Source of the DNA: Clostridiales bacterium
Lineage (GTDB): Bacteria; Bacillota; Clostridia; Christensenellales; Aristaeellaceae
Reading direction: 5' to 3'
DNA: 22,860 nucleotides
Assembly: GCA_019420065.1 (NCBI GenBank)
Contig: JAHZHX010000032.1
Coordinates: 1-22,860 of the forward strand
Part shown: piece after piece, positions 7,114-15,090 of the stretch
How the letters are laid out: each line of letters begins with the position of its first letter
Numbering within the stretch: position 1 is the first letter of the stretch
Position numbers and translations under genes: made by a program
Notes under the pieces: model-generated
The model's input: only the letters and a program-made list of their open reading frames with translations
Told to the model about the DNA's origin: nothing
Databases searched by the model: none

Positions 7114-7650
7114 TTAGTTGTCCTGAACCATGGCCCGCCGGATCGCGTCCAGACGCTGGCGCACGGTATTATCATAGCGCTGGCCGTTCATTTCCAGCAG
7201 CACGCCGTCCACCACCGCAGGATCAACCTTTTCCGTAAGCATCACCGTTTTGCCGGTCATGGCGGAAAGTTTTTTCTGCATTTGCGCGCGCTGCGTATCA
7301 TCCAGCGCCTGGCTGGTGGTCACAGTTGCCTCAACAACGCCGTTATCGCGGTTATAATTCTCGCGGAAGGCGCGCTCGCACCCGGAAAACTCGTCCAGCG
7401 CGCCGCGCTCGCAGAGAATTTTAAGAAAGTTGAGCACATAGGGATGTACCTGTCCGCGCAGCGCGCCGTCCAGGATGCCCACCCGCTCTTCCTTGCTCAG
7501 CGACATGTTGGAGAGCAGGCGCAAAAAGTCCCGCTGCTCGGCAAAACAGCGCTTCAGCGTTTGCAGCTGGATCAGAACGTCCTTGGCCAGCCGTTCCTCA
7601 GCGCACAGGGCGTACAGCCCGTCGCCATATTCCCGGGCAAGCTCTGTCAC
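7114..7650 (-). CDS. atpH: F1F0 ATP synthase delta subunit
   Basis: A 178-residue delta (OSCP-like) subunit joining F1 to the peripheral stalk. The N-terminal six-helix domain (YGDGLYALCAEERL, about residues 8-105) and the conserved C-terminal segment DGVLLEMNGQRYDNTVRQRLDAIRR (near 148-172) are as expected for the family. Its ATG overlaps the atpF stop codon in ATGA, implying translational coupling. Overall sequence similarity in this family is low, so position between atpF and atpA adds weight. Confidence 0.95.
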   Translation of the reverse strand: MTELAREYGDGLYALCAEERLAKDVLIQLQTLKRCFAEQRDFLRLLSNMSLSKEERVGILDGALRGQVHPYVLNFLKILCERGALDEFSGCERAFRENYNRDNGVVEATVTTSQALDDTQRAQMQKKLSAMTGKTVMLTEKVDPAVVDGVLLEMNGQRYDNTVRQRLDAIRRAMVQDN

Positions 7651-8156
7651 TGCTTTTCACCAACGTTCCGGATAAAGTCTTCCACAAAATGCTCGTGGTC
7701 TTCTTTTTTGATTTCGCGCTCAACCACCTTGGAAGCGATGCTGACCGCAAGATCGGAGATCTCGCCGCGCACGTCCTGCAGCATCTGCCGCTTTTCCTGG
7801 GCGATTTCCTCCTCCGCCTTCTGCTTGATATGGCTGGCCTGGCTGGACGCCTCGGCAACAATCGCGTCGCCGCGGCGCTGCGCCGTCTGCACGGCGGAGC
7901 GCACCAGACCATCCGCCTCCTCGCGGGCGGTGGCCATTTTGGTCTCATATTCCTGCTTCATGCTGACCGCCGCGCTGCGCGTCTCATCCGCTTCGCCGTA
8001 AATGCGCTCGACCTGAGCCTTGCGCTCGGCAAACATTTTCTGTACAGGCTTGAACAAAAAATGCTTGAGAATCAGGTACATAATCAGCAGATTGGCAAGA
8101 GAAATGAGGATTTGCCACAGGTTTACGGAAATAATATCCAATGACTCAATACCCAT
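7647..8156 (-). CDS. atpF: F1F0 ATP synthase subunit b
   Basis: A 169-residue peripheral stalk subunit: one N-terminal membrane helix (about residues 11-32, LWQILISLANLLIMYLILKHF) followed by a long charged coiled coil with many Ala, Glu, Lys and Arg, and a C-terminal segment (VSIASKVVEREIKKEDHEHFVEDFI) that binds delta. FLFKPVQKMFAERK after the membrane helix is the conserved family signature. It overlaps atpH by 4 nt and lies 34 nt after atpE. Confidence 0.96.
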   Translation of the reverse strand: MGIESLDIISVNLWQILISLANLLIMYLILKHFLFKPVQKMFAERKAQVERIYGEADETRSAAVSMKQEYETKMATAREEADGLVRSAVQTAQRRGDAIVAEASSQASHIKQKAEEEIAQEKRQMLQDVRGEISDLAVSIASKVVEREIKKEDHEHFVEDFIRNVGEKQ

Positions 8157-8190
8157 TTGAACTGCCTTTCTATATCGACCGGTATGCCGC

Positions 8191-8496
8191 TTACAGCAGA
8201 CCCGCGGCCCAGCCGGTCAAGGCATTTTTCAGCGCGTTGATGAACAGGTTGGGCGCCACGAAGATCAGCAGAATGCCGATGACCAGGCCGTACAGACCGG
8301 TGGTTTCCGCGATAGCGCAGCCCATAATCATGGTAGAGGTAACAGCGCCTTTGCACTCAGGCTGACGGCCGATGGCCTCGCAGGCCTTGGCAACCGCGTT
8401 GCCTTCACCGATACCGGGACCGATACCAGCAATCAGGGCAAGGCCTGCGCCGATCGCGCAGCCGGCGAGGATGATACCGATAGCAAGTTCAATCAT
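8191..8496 (-). CDS. atpE: F1F0 ATP synthase subunit c, likely Na+-binding
   Basis: A 101-residue c-ring protein with two membrane helices joined by the polar loop around ARQP-like GRQPE (43-47). Helix 1 has the glycine ladder AGCAIGAGLALIAGIGPGIGEG and helix 2 carries the ion-binding Glu64 in AETTGLYG. With the usual offset of one, Glu31, Glu64, Thr65, Thr66 and Tyr69 match positions 32, 65, 66, 67 and 70 of the Ilyobacter/Fusobacterium proteins. Glu at position 32 instead of Gln is the two-carboxylate variant described for the Na+-driven F. nucleatum ring. H+-only rings lack the Ser/Thr and Tyr ligands. The C-terminus is about ten residues longer than usual (LFINALKNALTGWAAGLL). A good AAGGAGG site precedes the ATG. 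Identity is certain; Na+ coupling is an inference. Confidence 0.97.
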   Translation of the reverse strand: MIELAIGIILAGCAIGAGLALIAGIGPGIGEGNAVAKACEAIGRQPECKGAVTSTMIMGCAIAETTGLYGLVIGILLIFVAPNLFINALKNALTGWAAGLL

Positions 8497-8532
8497 GTTG
8501 GGGAGCCTCCTTCAAAATTATAGGTTCGTAAT

Positions 8533-9423
8533 TTATGCTGCATGCAAAGATTTTTTCTTTGCTTTGCGCCGTTCGTATTCCTCTTCAGGGAAGCCGGTGG
8601 CGATATAGAGCATCGTCAGCATGGCGAAGATGAACGCCTGCATGCATCCGCTGAAGATATCAAAGTAGAGCGAGAGCACCGCCGGGATACCGATCTGCAG
8701 GAAGGGGAACTGGCCCAGGAAGCCGGGCAGCCAGCCCAGCACCAGCCGGGTCAGCCCCTGCAGGGCGGAGCCCACCAGCGTGGCGATGACCACGCCGGAC
8801 AGAACGTTGCCGTAATGACGGAAGGACATGGAGATGGGCGTGGCCAGTTCGCCGATGATATTGAAGGGCGCAAAAATCGGCACCGGCTCAAAGAATCCCT
8901 TCACATACGGCCACAGGCCGCCCTTGAGCTTATAATAGGTAATGAGGATAAACACCAGAATGGCCCAGCCCAGCACGATGTTCATGTCCGACGTGGGCGG
9001 GAACAGCCCCACCAGGCTGCTCAGGCTGGAGAAAGCGGACAGGCCCAGGATGGCCGCCACAAAGGGGGCAAAGCCCATAAAGCGCTCGCCCATATTGTCC
9101 TTGACCAGATAGTTTACCTTGTCCACGATCCACTCGGCAATGATCTGCCGTTTGGAGCCGGGTACCACGGTCATGCCGTGCGTAAGATACAGGCACGAAC
9201 CCAGCAGCGCGATCATCACCGCCAGGGAGTTGACCTGCGCTTCGCTGATCTTCAGCGGCATCAGCGGCATGGGAATGGTAAAATATACCATCGCGCCGGT
9301 AATGGAAATGCCCTCGGAGGCCGGCTTGAACATCACCTTCAGCGCAATGGCGGCCACAAAGGGGAGAATTATCATCGCCAGCAGCAAAGCATCAATCACA
9401 CGGGCGCGCACGTCCTTTTTCAT
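8533..9423 (-). CDS. atpB: F1F0 ATP synthase subunit a
   Basis: The 296-residue stator channel subunit of F0. The essential arginine is Arg202 in SMSFRHYGN, preceded by GELATP with Glu192; both are family hallmarks. Five or six membrane helices are predictable, starting at about residues 10-30, and the family's N-terminal segment is extended by a mostly apolar stretch (about 31-62) before the helix at 63-80. The last part (FPEEEYERRKAKKKS) is a basic cytoplasmic tail. It begins 6 nt after atpI, with AAGGAGG inside the end of that gene. It is about 50 residues longer than the Bacillus protein and nearer to E. coli length. Confidence 0.97.
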   Translation of the reverse strand: MKKDVRARVIDALLLAMIILPFVAAIALKVMFKPASEGISITGAMVYFTIPMPLMPLKISEAQVNSLAVMIALLGSCLYLTHGMTVVPGSKRQIIAEWIVDKVNYLVKDNMGERFMGFAPFVAAILGLSAFSSLSSLVGLFPPTSDMNIVLGWAILVFILITYYKLKGGLWPYVKGFFEPVPIFAPFNIIGELATPISMSFRHYGNVLSGVVIATLVGSALQGLTRLVLGWLPGFLGQFPFLQIGIPAVLSLYFDIFSGCMQAFIFAMLTMLYIATGFPEEEYERRKAKKKSLHAA

Positions 9424-9429
9424 GTTGCT

Positions 9430-9891
9430 TCACGCCTCCTTCTTCGGTTTGCGGTTCATCAGGATACCCTCGGCAAAAATCACCATGCGGGGGAAAAGCA
9501 GGCAGAGAATCGCTGCCAGCGCGTTGATTCCGGGCACGAGCACCGCCACAATGGCGATCCCCGCCAGCAGCAGCATCCGCCCGGTATAGGATAATTGCAT
9601 GCGCTGGCGCGCGCGCTTGGCCTCCTCGCTCAGCGGCGGCTCCTCCTCGCTCTCGTCCTCCGGCAGGGGGGCAACCTTGGCGCCGTTCATCCGCTCGGCC
9701 GCCTGCTGCACCGACAGCGCCATGAGGAAAAAATTTCCGACCGCGCAGAGCACGCCCAGCAGCGCGCCCCAAAGCACGGACAGGTCAAAATGCCCGACCA
9801 GAATAAAAACAAGCACCATCACGCAGGCCAAGAGCGCCGTTCCGGCGGCGATCTTCAGGGTTTCCTGCTTTACGGCTGGCTGTATCGTCAT
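9430..9891 (-). CDS. atpI: ATP synthase subunit I-like membrane protein
   Basis: A 153-residue membrane protein at the head of the atp operon. Four hydrophobic segments are visible (about 14-33, 39-60, 98-120 and 122-142), with an acidic linker between the second and third (LPEDESEEEPPLSEE). This layout and the place before atpB fit AtpI, reported to help c-ring assembly or Mg2+/ion handling. Sequence conservation in this family is poor, so the name rests mainly on position and topology. A GTG at 9903 is in frame, but it lies inside the ribosome binding site GGAAAGGTGG, so the ATG at 9891 is preferred. Confidence 0.82.
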   Translation of the reverse strand: MTIQPAVKQETLKIAAGTALLACVMVLVFILVGHFDLSVLWGALLGVLCAVGNFFLMALSVQQAAERMNGAKVAPLPEDESEEEPPLSEEAKRARQRMQLSYTGRMLLLAGIAIVAVLVPGINALAAILCLLFPRMVIFAEGILMNRKPKKEA

Positions 9892-9916
9892 GCGTCTTGC
9901 CACCTTTCCGCATTAC

Positions 9917-9945
9917 ATTTTAACGTGCTTTCCAGTGTTTGTCAA
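9917..9945 (-). promoter_or_regulatory. Promoter of the ATP synthase operon
   Basis: On the - strand, TTGACA (9940-9945), a 17-bp spacer and TAAAAT (9917-9922): nearly a perfect sigma-A promoter. The expected transcript starts near 9910, so the leader before the atpI start is only about 20 nt. No operator-like repeat overlaps it. Confidence 0.85.
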
Positions 9946-9994
9946 GCAAGCCGCGCGGCTATGCCGGCAAAATGTGATAGGCATTTTCCTTTGA

Positions 9995-10013
9995 TTGTCT
10001 GAAAAACAGACAA
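9995..10013. repeat. Short perfect inverted repeat
   Basis: TTGTCTG-AAAAA-CAGACAA, 50 bp upstream of the -35 box of the atp promoter and just beyond the terminator of the M56 gene. It could be a protein binding site or a second, weak terminator stem; nothing in the sequence decides between them. Confidence 0.4.
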
Positions 10014-10018
10014 AACGC

Positions 10019-10056
10019 AAAAAATGAGGGACCGGAAAGCATGCTTCCCAGTCCCC
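10019..10056 (-). terminator. Terminator of the blaI-M56 operon
   Basis: On the - strand, GGGAC and GGTCCC enclose an inner stem GGAAGC / GCTTTCC, followed by TCATTTTTTG. It lies 15-50 nt after the stop codon of the M56 gene. Confidence 0.75.
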
Positions 10057-10069
10057 CGCGCACTTTTCA

Positions 10070-13000
10070 TCAGCCGTTACTGTTTGCCGGCGTCCAGAAA
10101 TCCGTCAGCTCGCCAGTTTTGCTGTCGATAAAGGCGATATACCCGTCCAGCGACTGGCCGTTCTCATAGGTTTCGCCCGCGGCCAGCGCCGCTCCCCAGG
10201 CTTCGATTAACTGCTGCATCTCCGGGGTATAGAAGTCCACGCGCCAGCAGCTCCCCTCCTGCGCCGCCATTGCGCCGAAGGCAAAGTATACGCTGCACTG
10301 CCGCGCGGCCTCCTCGCCGATCTCCTTTTGCAGCGCCTGCATGGCCGCGTCGTAGGCCTGCTGCTTGGAAATATCTCCCGCGCCGGGCAGGCCGTAAAAG
10401 TCGTTCATGCCGATTTCCGCGCTGTATTTCGCCTTGTCCTCCACGCTCCAGGCGGTCAGCAGCCCAAGCTGCGCCTCCAGCTCGGCAAGGCGGTTTTCGT
10501 CCTGTTCCTGGCGCAGATTGTCGCGGTACTCCGCACCGTCGGTGGTGTAGCACGCGCCGTTCACATACGCCGCGCAGAAATCCAGCCAGGTCACGTTCTC
10601 CGCGCACCGCAGCGGATGGATGCGCACGATCTCCCAGCGCAGGTCGGCGCTCATTTCGCCTGTCGCGTCGCACATGGCTTCCGCCGTCACTGCGTAGTCC
10701 TCGCGCTTGCCCTCGGGATAAGCGCTCTCAAACAGCGCCCACGTTTCGTTTATCAGTTTCGTGGCCCGCGGCTCCTCCACCGCCCCCAGCGACTGCCCTT
10801 CGTATGCGTAATACGAAATGCTGCGCAGCCTCTCGGCGAGCTGCTCGGGGGTATAGGAGGAGACATTGGCGTACTCGCTCAGGAAGGTACGCACCACCTG
10901 CCCCTGCTGGTCAAAGCCCACGCCGCAGTCGTATCCGCCGACGCGCGCATAAAAGCGAAACCACCAGATATGCGTTTCGGGCGCGCCCGGATGATAGTAG
11001 AGCGCCTCGGTATAGCGCAGATAGTCCGCCGCCGAAATGCCGTAGCGTTCCTCAATGTACTTCTGTGCCAAGGCCAGCGCCTCGGCTTCGGGCATATCGC
11101 CCTCACCAGGGAGGATGTTCACATCCAGATCCGTATCCCAGCCGCTGTCCAGGCGGATCTGCGAGGCGCGCGCCCTCACCTCCAGCGGCCATTCATTGCT
11201 GTCGCCATACTCGTCCCACAGCGCCTCAATGGCCGCCATATACTCCTCATAGGAAATCTCCGTCCCAGGCTGCACGTCGCTCATTCCGCGAAGCGTGATG
11301 CTGACGCTGTCCAGCATCGTCTGTACCTCGGGCGTTATTTCCACATTCTCTTTCAGAAGGAAGCCGCTTTCCCCGCTGGGCAACAAAACCTGATAATATG
11401 CTTTGAAGCAGCCCATCAGCCGCACCCGCGTCCCGGCCGGTATGGATGTAATGATCTTTCCCGCGCTGCACGACGCGTACAGGCTGGCATGTCCTGTAGG
11501 CGTATTGGAGACTACCGCTGCCTCAGGCAACGCGGCAACATCGCCAAGCAGCTGATCGCGGAAGGTCAGCGCAGGCAGCGGAATCCAGCCCTGCGTTCCC
11601 TCGCTCTTGCCCTGCGGCACGCGCACCCGCGCCCAATAAATTTCTGCCGCGTCCGTCAGCTCGCGCACGTTGTTGCCCTGCCATTTCAGCTCCAGCACCT
11701 CTACCTCCGTGCCATTGAAATAAAATCCCTGCGGAAAATCATAGGAGGTTGGGCCCTCGGTAATATTGGCGGCAACGGCTATGGGACAATTCACCACCGC
11801 CCAGCGGGGAAGATCGGCCTGCAGGCACTGCAGCTCTCCCAAGTCCGCCGCCACATTTCGGGTCTTTATATATCCCAGATCGCCATCCGGCAGCATGACC
11901 AGATAAAAATCCTCAAACTTGCCCAGCAGCTGCAAACGCACCCCCGAATTGATTTGCGCAATGCGCCACTTTTCGCTGCTGGTGGAATATACGCCAGCCA
12001 TGGAGGCGCTCCCCTCCGTATACGACTCTCCCACAGGCATTTCGGGCAGATCGGCGCGCTGCTCTTTCTCAAAGGTCAGGCTGTCCAGCGGCATCCAGCC
12101 GTCGGCAATAACGACCTCTCCCTTGGCGGCCTGCACGTGTGCCCAACAGAGCGTAAGGGTGTTTTCCCGCTCGACAAAATGGTTTTCAGCCGTTATGAAT
12201 TCCAATACTTCCACTGGCATTCCATTGTAGCAAATGCCAAGTATAGATGAATCCTCTGAATATCCATTATAAATGGCCTGAGAATTTCCTCCTGAGTTAT
12301 TTACCACCGCTCGCTCGACCATGCACTGGTTCAGCCGCCAATCCTGCACACCATGATACAGTCCTCCTTTTGAGACTCCAATGAACGTTTGTTCACCGTC
12401 CGCCGTTTTTTCATAGATATTCTGAATGGCTATCTCTTCGCCAGTTACCGGTGTCAGATAAACGCGCCACCCCCATTGTCTATCGTCATCCACATTGTCT
12501 GTATATAGTACCTCTACAACCGCTGTATCAAAACACTGGCTGCCATATTGGATTGGAAGCAGGCGATACATACGGCTCGCACTATCATATACCATTGTCT
12601 CAATATAGCTTTCGATCGCCTCGACCGCCTTTTGCTCCGCCTCCTCCGGCGACATTGGCTCGCCCTCCTCCTCAAAGAGCGCGGCCAGATCCCATACGCC
12701 CTCGGGCAGCGGGTCGGGCGCTTCCGGCGCGCCGAGAATGGCGGCCAGATCGCGCGTATCCGCGGGTGTATTGGCCGGGGAGCGTTCCGTGGCAAACGCC
12801 ACGCTGAAGGCCAGCGCCAGCAGCAGCACGGGACAAAGAATCAGCGCGCCCCAACGGCGGGCCCTCATATCCATGATCGATACAATGCGTTTTTTCATAC
12901 CCTTCTTTCCTCCGTAAAAGGTCGTCGTCAGCGCCGTGCGCGGCTGCGTTTGCCGCCGGATCAGCGCGATGATCGTTTCCGAATAATACTGACGTGCATC

Positions 13001-13828
13001 CAGATCGGCTCCGCGCAGCACCCGCTCGTCGCAGGAAGCCTCGCAGGCATAATTGATTTCGCGGTTCATGGCATACGCCAGCGGGTTATACCAGTGCAGG
13101 CACGCCGCTATCATCTGCAAAAGCTTGATCCATAGATCGCCCCGGCGGCAGTGCGTCAGCTCATGGCACAAAACCAGCCGCAGCTCAGGCAGGTTCAGCC
13201 GGGTATCAGGCAGCAGCAGGCAGGGGTGCAGCAGACCAATGACCAGCGGCGTGCTCACCGCGCCGCAGCGGTACAGCCGGGGCTTTCGCCGCAGCCCCAC
13301 CTTGCGTGCGCATTCATCATATACAGTTAGGACGTCCGGCTCCGTCACCGGCTTCCGCCAGCGCCGTATGTGCCGCGTATAGCGCAGATGCTTCACAGTG
13401 CCAATCAGCAGCGTGACCACAGCGCCCAACGCATACGTCAGCAGGATTCCCTGTGCCGGAGTCAAATGCGCGCGCGGCGCGGCGTCGGGTACGGAGCGCG
13501 CTTCAGACAGGACCGCGAGCGCGTCTGCCGGGGCAGAAACCTGCACGTCGGAATAACCAGACCGCTGACCGCCGCCCGCCCGTGTCTGCTGCCGCTGCGC
13601 CGCCTGCAAACGCTGTTCCACTGCCGGCACGCGCGCCGTATCCACCTGGATCGCGGGAGCAAGGCGCGGACGGATGGGCAAAAGCACGGCAATCAGCACG
13701 ATCAGCCAGGCCAGATACGCGCTGCGCGCGCTTGCCCTGCGCCGCAGCGCAGCCGACAGTAGCAGCGCCGCGGCAATCAGCACCGACGATGTGAGAGCAA
13801 ACCCGACCAGCCGCAGCAGTTCGCTCAT
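10070..13828 (-). CDS. Large M56 (BlaR1/MecR1-type) membrane metalloprotease sensor with SH3-like and PepSY-like outer domains
   Basis: A 1252-residue protein. Residues 1-350 are a BlaR1-type M56 module: membrane segments near 8-28, 38-56, 124-146 and 326-347, and between the last two a cytoplasmic zinc protease with HELTH at 222-226 and the third ligand region EASCDE at 263-268. In known systems this protease triggers loss of the BlaI/MecI repressor. The outer part is unusual. It has no penicillin-binding domain. Instead, about residues 394-470 look PepSY-like; then two copies of a two-module block follow with a period of 170 residues: NGMPVEVLEF...GWMPLDSLTF / NGTEVEVLEL...GWIPLPALTF (about 535-586 and 704-756) and LGKFEDFYLVMLPDGDLGYI / MGCFKAYYQVLLPSGESGFL (634-654 and 805-824), all SH3-like. 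Further PepSY-like segments lie near 912-985 and 1155-1245. The ATG overlaps the repressor stop in ATGA. The stimulus is unknown; cell wall or protein ligands are possible. Confidence 0.9.
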   Translation of the reverse strand: MSELLRLVGFALTSSVLIAAALLLSAALRRRASARSAYLAWLIVLIAVLLPIRPRLAPAIQVDTARVPAVEQRLQAAQRQQTRAGGGQRSGYSDVQVSAPADALAVLSEARSVPDAAPRAHLTPAQGILLTYALGAVVTLLIGTVKHLRYTRHIRRWRKPVTEPDVLTVYDECARKVGLRRKPRLYRCGAVSTPLVIGLLHPCLLLPDTRLNLPELRLVLCHELTHCRRGDLWIKLLQMIAACLHWYNPLAYAMNREINYACEASCDERVLRGADLDARQYYSETIIALIRRQTQPRTALTTTFYGGKKGMKKRIVSIMDMRARRWGALILCPVLLLALAFSVAFATERSPANTPADTRDLAAILGAPEAPDPLPEGVWDLAALFEEEGEPMSPEEAEQKAVEAIESYIETMVYDSASRMYRLLPIQYGSQCFDTAVVEVLYTDNVDDDRQWGWRVYLTPVTGEEIAIQNIYEKTADGEQTFIGVSKGGLYHGVQDWRLNQCMVERAVVNNSGGNSQAIYNGYSEDSSILGICYNGMPVEVLEFITAENHFVERENTLTLCWAHVQAAKGEVVIADGWMPLDSLTFEKEQRADLPEMPVGESYTEGSASMAGVYSTSSEKWRIAQINSGVRLQLLGKFEDFYLVMLPDGDLGYIKTRNVAADLGELQCLQADLPRWAVVNCPIAVAANITEGPTSYDFPQGFYFNGTEVEVLELKWQGNNVRELTDAAEIYWARVRVPQGKSEGTQGWIPLPALTFRDQLLGDVAALPEAAVVSNTPTGHASLYASCSAGKIITSIPAGTRVRLMGCFKAYYQVLLPSGESGFLLKENVEITPEVQTMLDSVSITLRGMSDVQPGTEISYEEYMAAIEALWDEYGDSNEWPLEVRARASQIRLDSGWDTDLDVNILPGEGDMPEAEALALAQKYIEERYGISAADYLRYTEALYYHPGAPETHIWWFRFYARVGGYDCGVGFDQQGQVVRTFLSEYANVSSYTPEQLAERLRSISYYAYEGQSLGAVEEPRATKLINETWALFESAYPEGKREDYAVTAEAMCDATGEMSADLRWEIVRIHPLRCAENVTWLDFCAAYVNGACYTTDGAEYRDNLRQEQDENRLAELEAQLGLLTAWSVEDKAKYSAEIGMNDFYGLPGAGDISKQQAYDAAMQALQKEIGEEAARQCSVYFAFGAMAAQEGSCWRVDFYTPEMQQLIEAWGAALAAGETYENGQSLDGYIAFIDSKTGELTDFWTPANSNG

Positions 13829-14214
13829 ACTTTCTCGCTCCTCTCCCGCGTCTTTTGGATAAAGTCGCTCAGCTCGTCCAAGTCCTCCTCGCTCAGCTTT
13901 TCTCCGGCCAGCGCGGCAATCAGGCTGGATACGCGGCCATGGTGGAAGTGTTTCATAAAGCTTTCCGTTTCCATGCGCAGGTATTCCTCGCGCGTGATGA
14001 TGGGATAAAACAGGCGGTCGCGCCCGCCCGTGCGCTCAACGCGAAGGAAGCCGCGCTCCGTCAGCCGCGCCAGCAGCGTGACCACCGTCTGCACCTTCCA
14101 ACCGCGGGCCGCGCCCATCTTTTCCATCAATAGCGCGGTCGTCACCGGCGGCTCCTGCTCCCAAATGGTTTGCATTACATCAAATTCCGCATCAGGCAAA
14201 CGCTGTGCCTTCAT
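13825..14214 (-). CDS. BlaI/MecI/CopY-family repressor
   Basis: A 129-residue winged-helix repressor of the BlaI/MecI family (Penicillinase_R). The N-terminal winged helix covers about residues 5-80 (LPDAEFDVMQTIWEQEPPVTTALLMEKM, then KVQTVVTLLARLTERGFLRVER with the wing), and the C-terminal helices (about 88-125) serve in dimerisation. The family pattern W-K-V-Q-T-V-V-T-L-L-x-R-L is complete. It is cotranscribed with the M56 sensor, with a 4-nt overlap; the sensor is expected to relieve its repression by proteolysis. AAGGAGG precedes the ATG, and a perfect palindrome lies between its promoter and start, so autoregulation is likely. Since the sensor lacks a beta-lactam domain, it should not be called a beta-lactamase regulator. 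Confidence 0.94.
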   Translation of the reverse strand: MKAQRLPDAEFDVMQTIWEQEPPVTTALLMEKMGAARGWKVQTVVTLLARLTERGFLRVERTGGRDRLFYPIITREEYLRMETESFMKHFHHGRVSSLIAALAGEKLSEEDLDELSDFIQKTRERSEKV

Positions 14215-14233
14215 GGTTCATTCCTCCTTTTAA

Positions 14234-14284
14234 TAAGACATTTTGTCTTACATATATACTACAGCATGTCTTATAATATGTCAA
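14234..14284 (-). promoter_or_regulatory. Promoter and operator of the blaI-M56 operon
   Basis: On the - strand, TTGACA (14279-14284), a 17-bp spacer and TAGTAT (14256-14261). Just downstream is a perfect palindrome TAAGACA-TTT-TGTCTTA (14234-14250), and a lone half-site TGTCTTA (14267-14273) lies in the promoter spacer. The palindrome would overlap the start of the transcript, as known BlaI operators do, though the sequence differs from the TACA/TGTA core of the staphylococcal sites. Confidence 0.7.
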
Positions 14285-14325
14285 CGGTTTTCCGCCGCTT
14301 GTTACAATCTTTTTTCAAAAAACGC

Positions 14326-14354
14326 TTGACTCTGCCGCTGCGTCATCGTATACA
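14326..14354 (+). promoter_or_regulatory. Probable promoter of the MerR-family gene
   Basis: TTGACT (14326-14331), 17 bp, TATACA (14349-14354); reading TACACT (14351-14356) as the -10 gives a 19-bp spacer of the kind that MerR proteins act on. The gene could therefore be autoregulated. Confidence 0.5.
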
Positions 14355-14380
14355 CTGTATCTGCGCGGGAGGGAATGACA

Positions 14381-15085
14381 ATGAGAACGATCCATGAAGC
14401 AAGCATGCTTGCCGGCGTGAGCGTGCGCACGCTGCGCCATTACGACGCAATCGGGCTGCTGAAGCCGTCCGCCGTTACCCCGGCGGGCTACCGGCTGTAT
14501 GACGATACAGCGCTGGCGCGATTGCAGCAAATTCTGCTGCTGCGGGAACTGGAATTCCCGCTGAAGGAAATCAAGACGCTTCTTGACCAGCCTGGTTTCC
14601 GGCAGGAAGTCGCGCTGGAGCAGCAAATCCAGCTATTGGAACTGAAAATCCAGCATATGCAAAATCTGATTTCCCTGGCCCGTGAAATCAAAAAGACAGG
14701 AGCTTACACCATGAGTTTTTCCGCCTTTGACAATACCGAGTTTGAACGCTATGCTGCCGAGGTCAAGCAAAAATGGGGCGATACCGCCGCCTACCGCGAA
14801 TACGCGCAGAGAAACGGTCAGCCGGCCGATATGACGCCCGTTCTTGCCGAAATAGGCAAGTTCAAAAACCTTTCCCCCGCTTCAGACGAGGCGCAGGCCG
14901 CCGTTCAGACGCTGCGCCAGTTCATCACCGATCATTATTACACCTGCACGCCATCCGTTTTACAGGGACTGGGGCAAATGTATATTGCCGACGAACGTTT
15001 CCGTCAGAACATCGACAAGGCAGGCGGCGAGGGTACGGCAGCATTTCTCAGCCGCGCCATCGCCATTTACTGCGATCAGGCATAA
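14381..15085 (+). CDS. MerR-family regulator with TipAS ligand-binding domain
   Basis: A 234-residue regulator of the TipA/Mta type. The MerR winged helix is at residues 1-70 (IHEASMLAGVSVRTLRHYDAIGLLKPSAVTPAGYRLYDD), followed by the dimerisation helix (about 75-108) and a C-terminal TipAS domain (about 115-234) with the family's YAAEVKQKWGDTAAYREY start and a helical globin-like remainder. TipAS domains in TipAL, Mta and SkgA bind thiopeptide-type and other antibiotics and then activate transcription. The ATG at 14381 lies 7 nt after GGGAGGG; an ATG two codons upstream is too close to that site. It is divergent from the blaI-M56 operon and convergent with the FAD enzyme. No efflux pump gene lies beside it, so its targets are unknown. 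Confidence 0.92.
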   Translation: MRTIHEASMLAGVSVRTLRHYDAIGLLKPSAVTPAGYRLYDDTALARLQQILLLRELEFPLKEIKTLLDQPGFRQEVALEQQIQLLELKIQHMQNLISLAREIKKTGAYTMSFSAFDNTEFERYAAEVKQKWGDTAAYREYAQRNGQPADMTPVLAEIGKFKNLSPASDEAQAAVQTLRQFITDHYYTCTPSVLQGLGQMYIADERFRQNIDKAGGEGTAAFLSRAIAIYCDQA

Positions 15086-15090
15086 AAAAT

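Noticed and set aside
8542..9594. 350-codon + strand frame opposite atpB/atpI
   Set aside because: Strongly His/Gln/Arg-biased composition typical of the reverse of membrane protein genes; no motif.
10328..12250. 640-codon + strand frame opposite the M56 gene
   Set aside because: Antisense shadow with no ribosome binding site; the - strand frame has clear M56 motifs and operon structure.
10070..14214. Beta-lactam resistance regulon (blaR1/mecR1)
   Set aside because: The repressor and protease fit, but the sensor has no penicillin-binding domain and no beta-lactamase or PBP gene is nearby.
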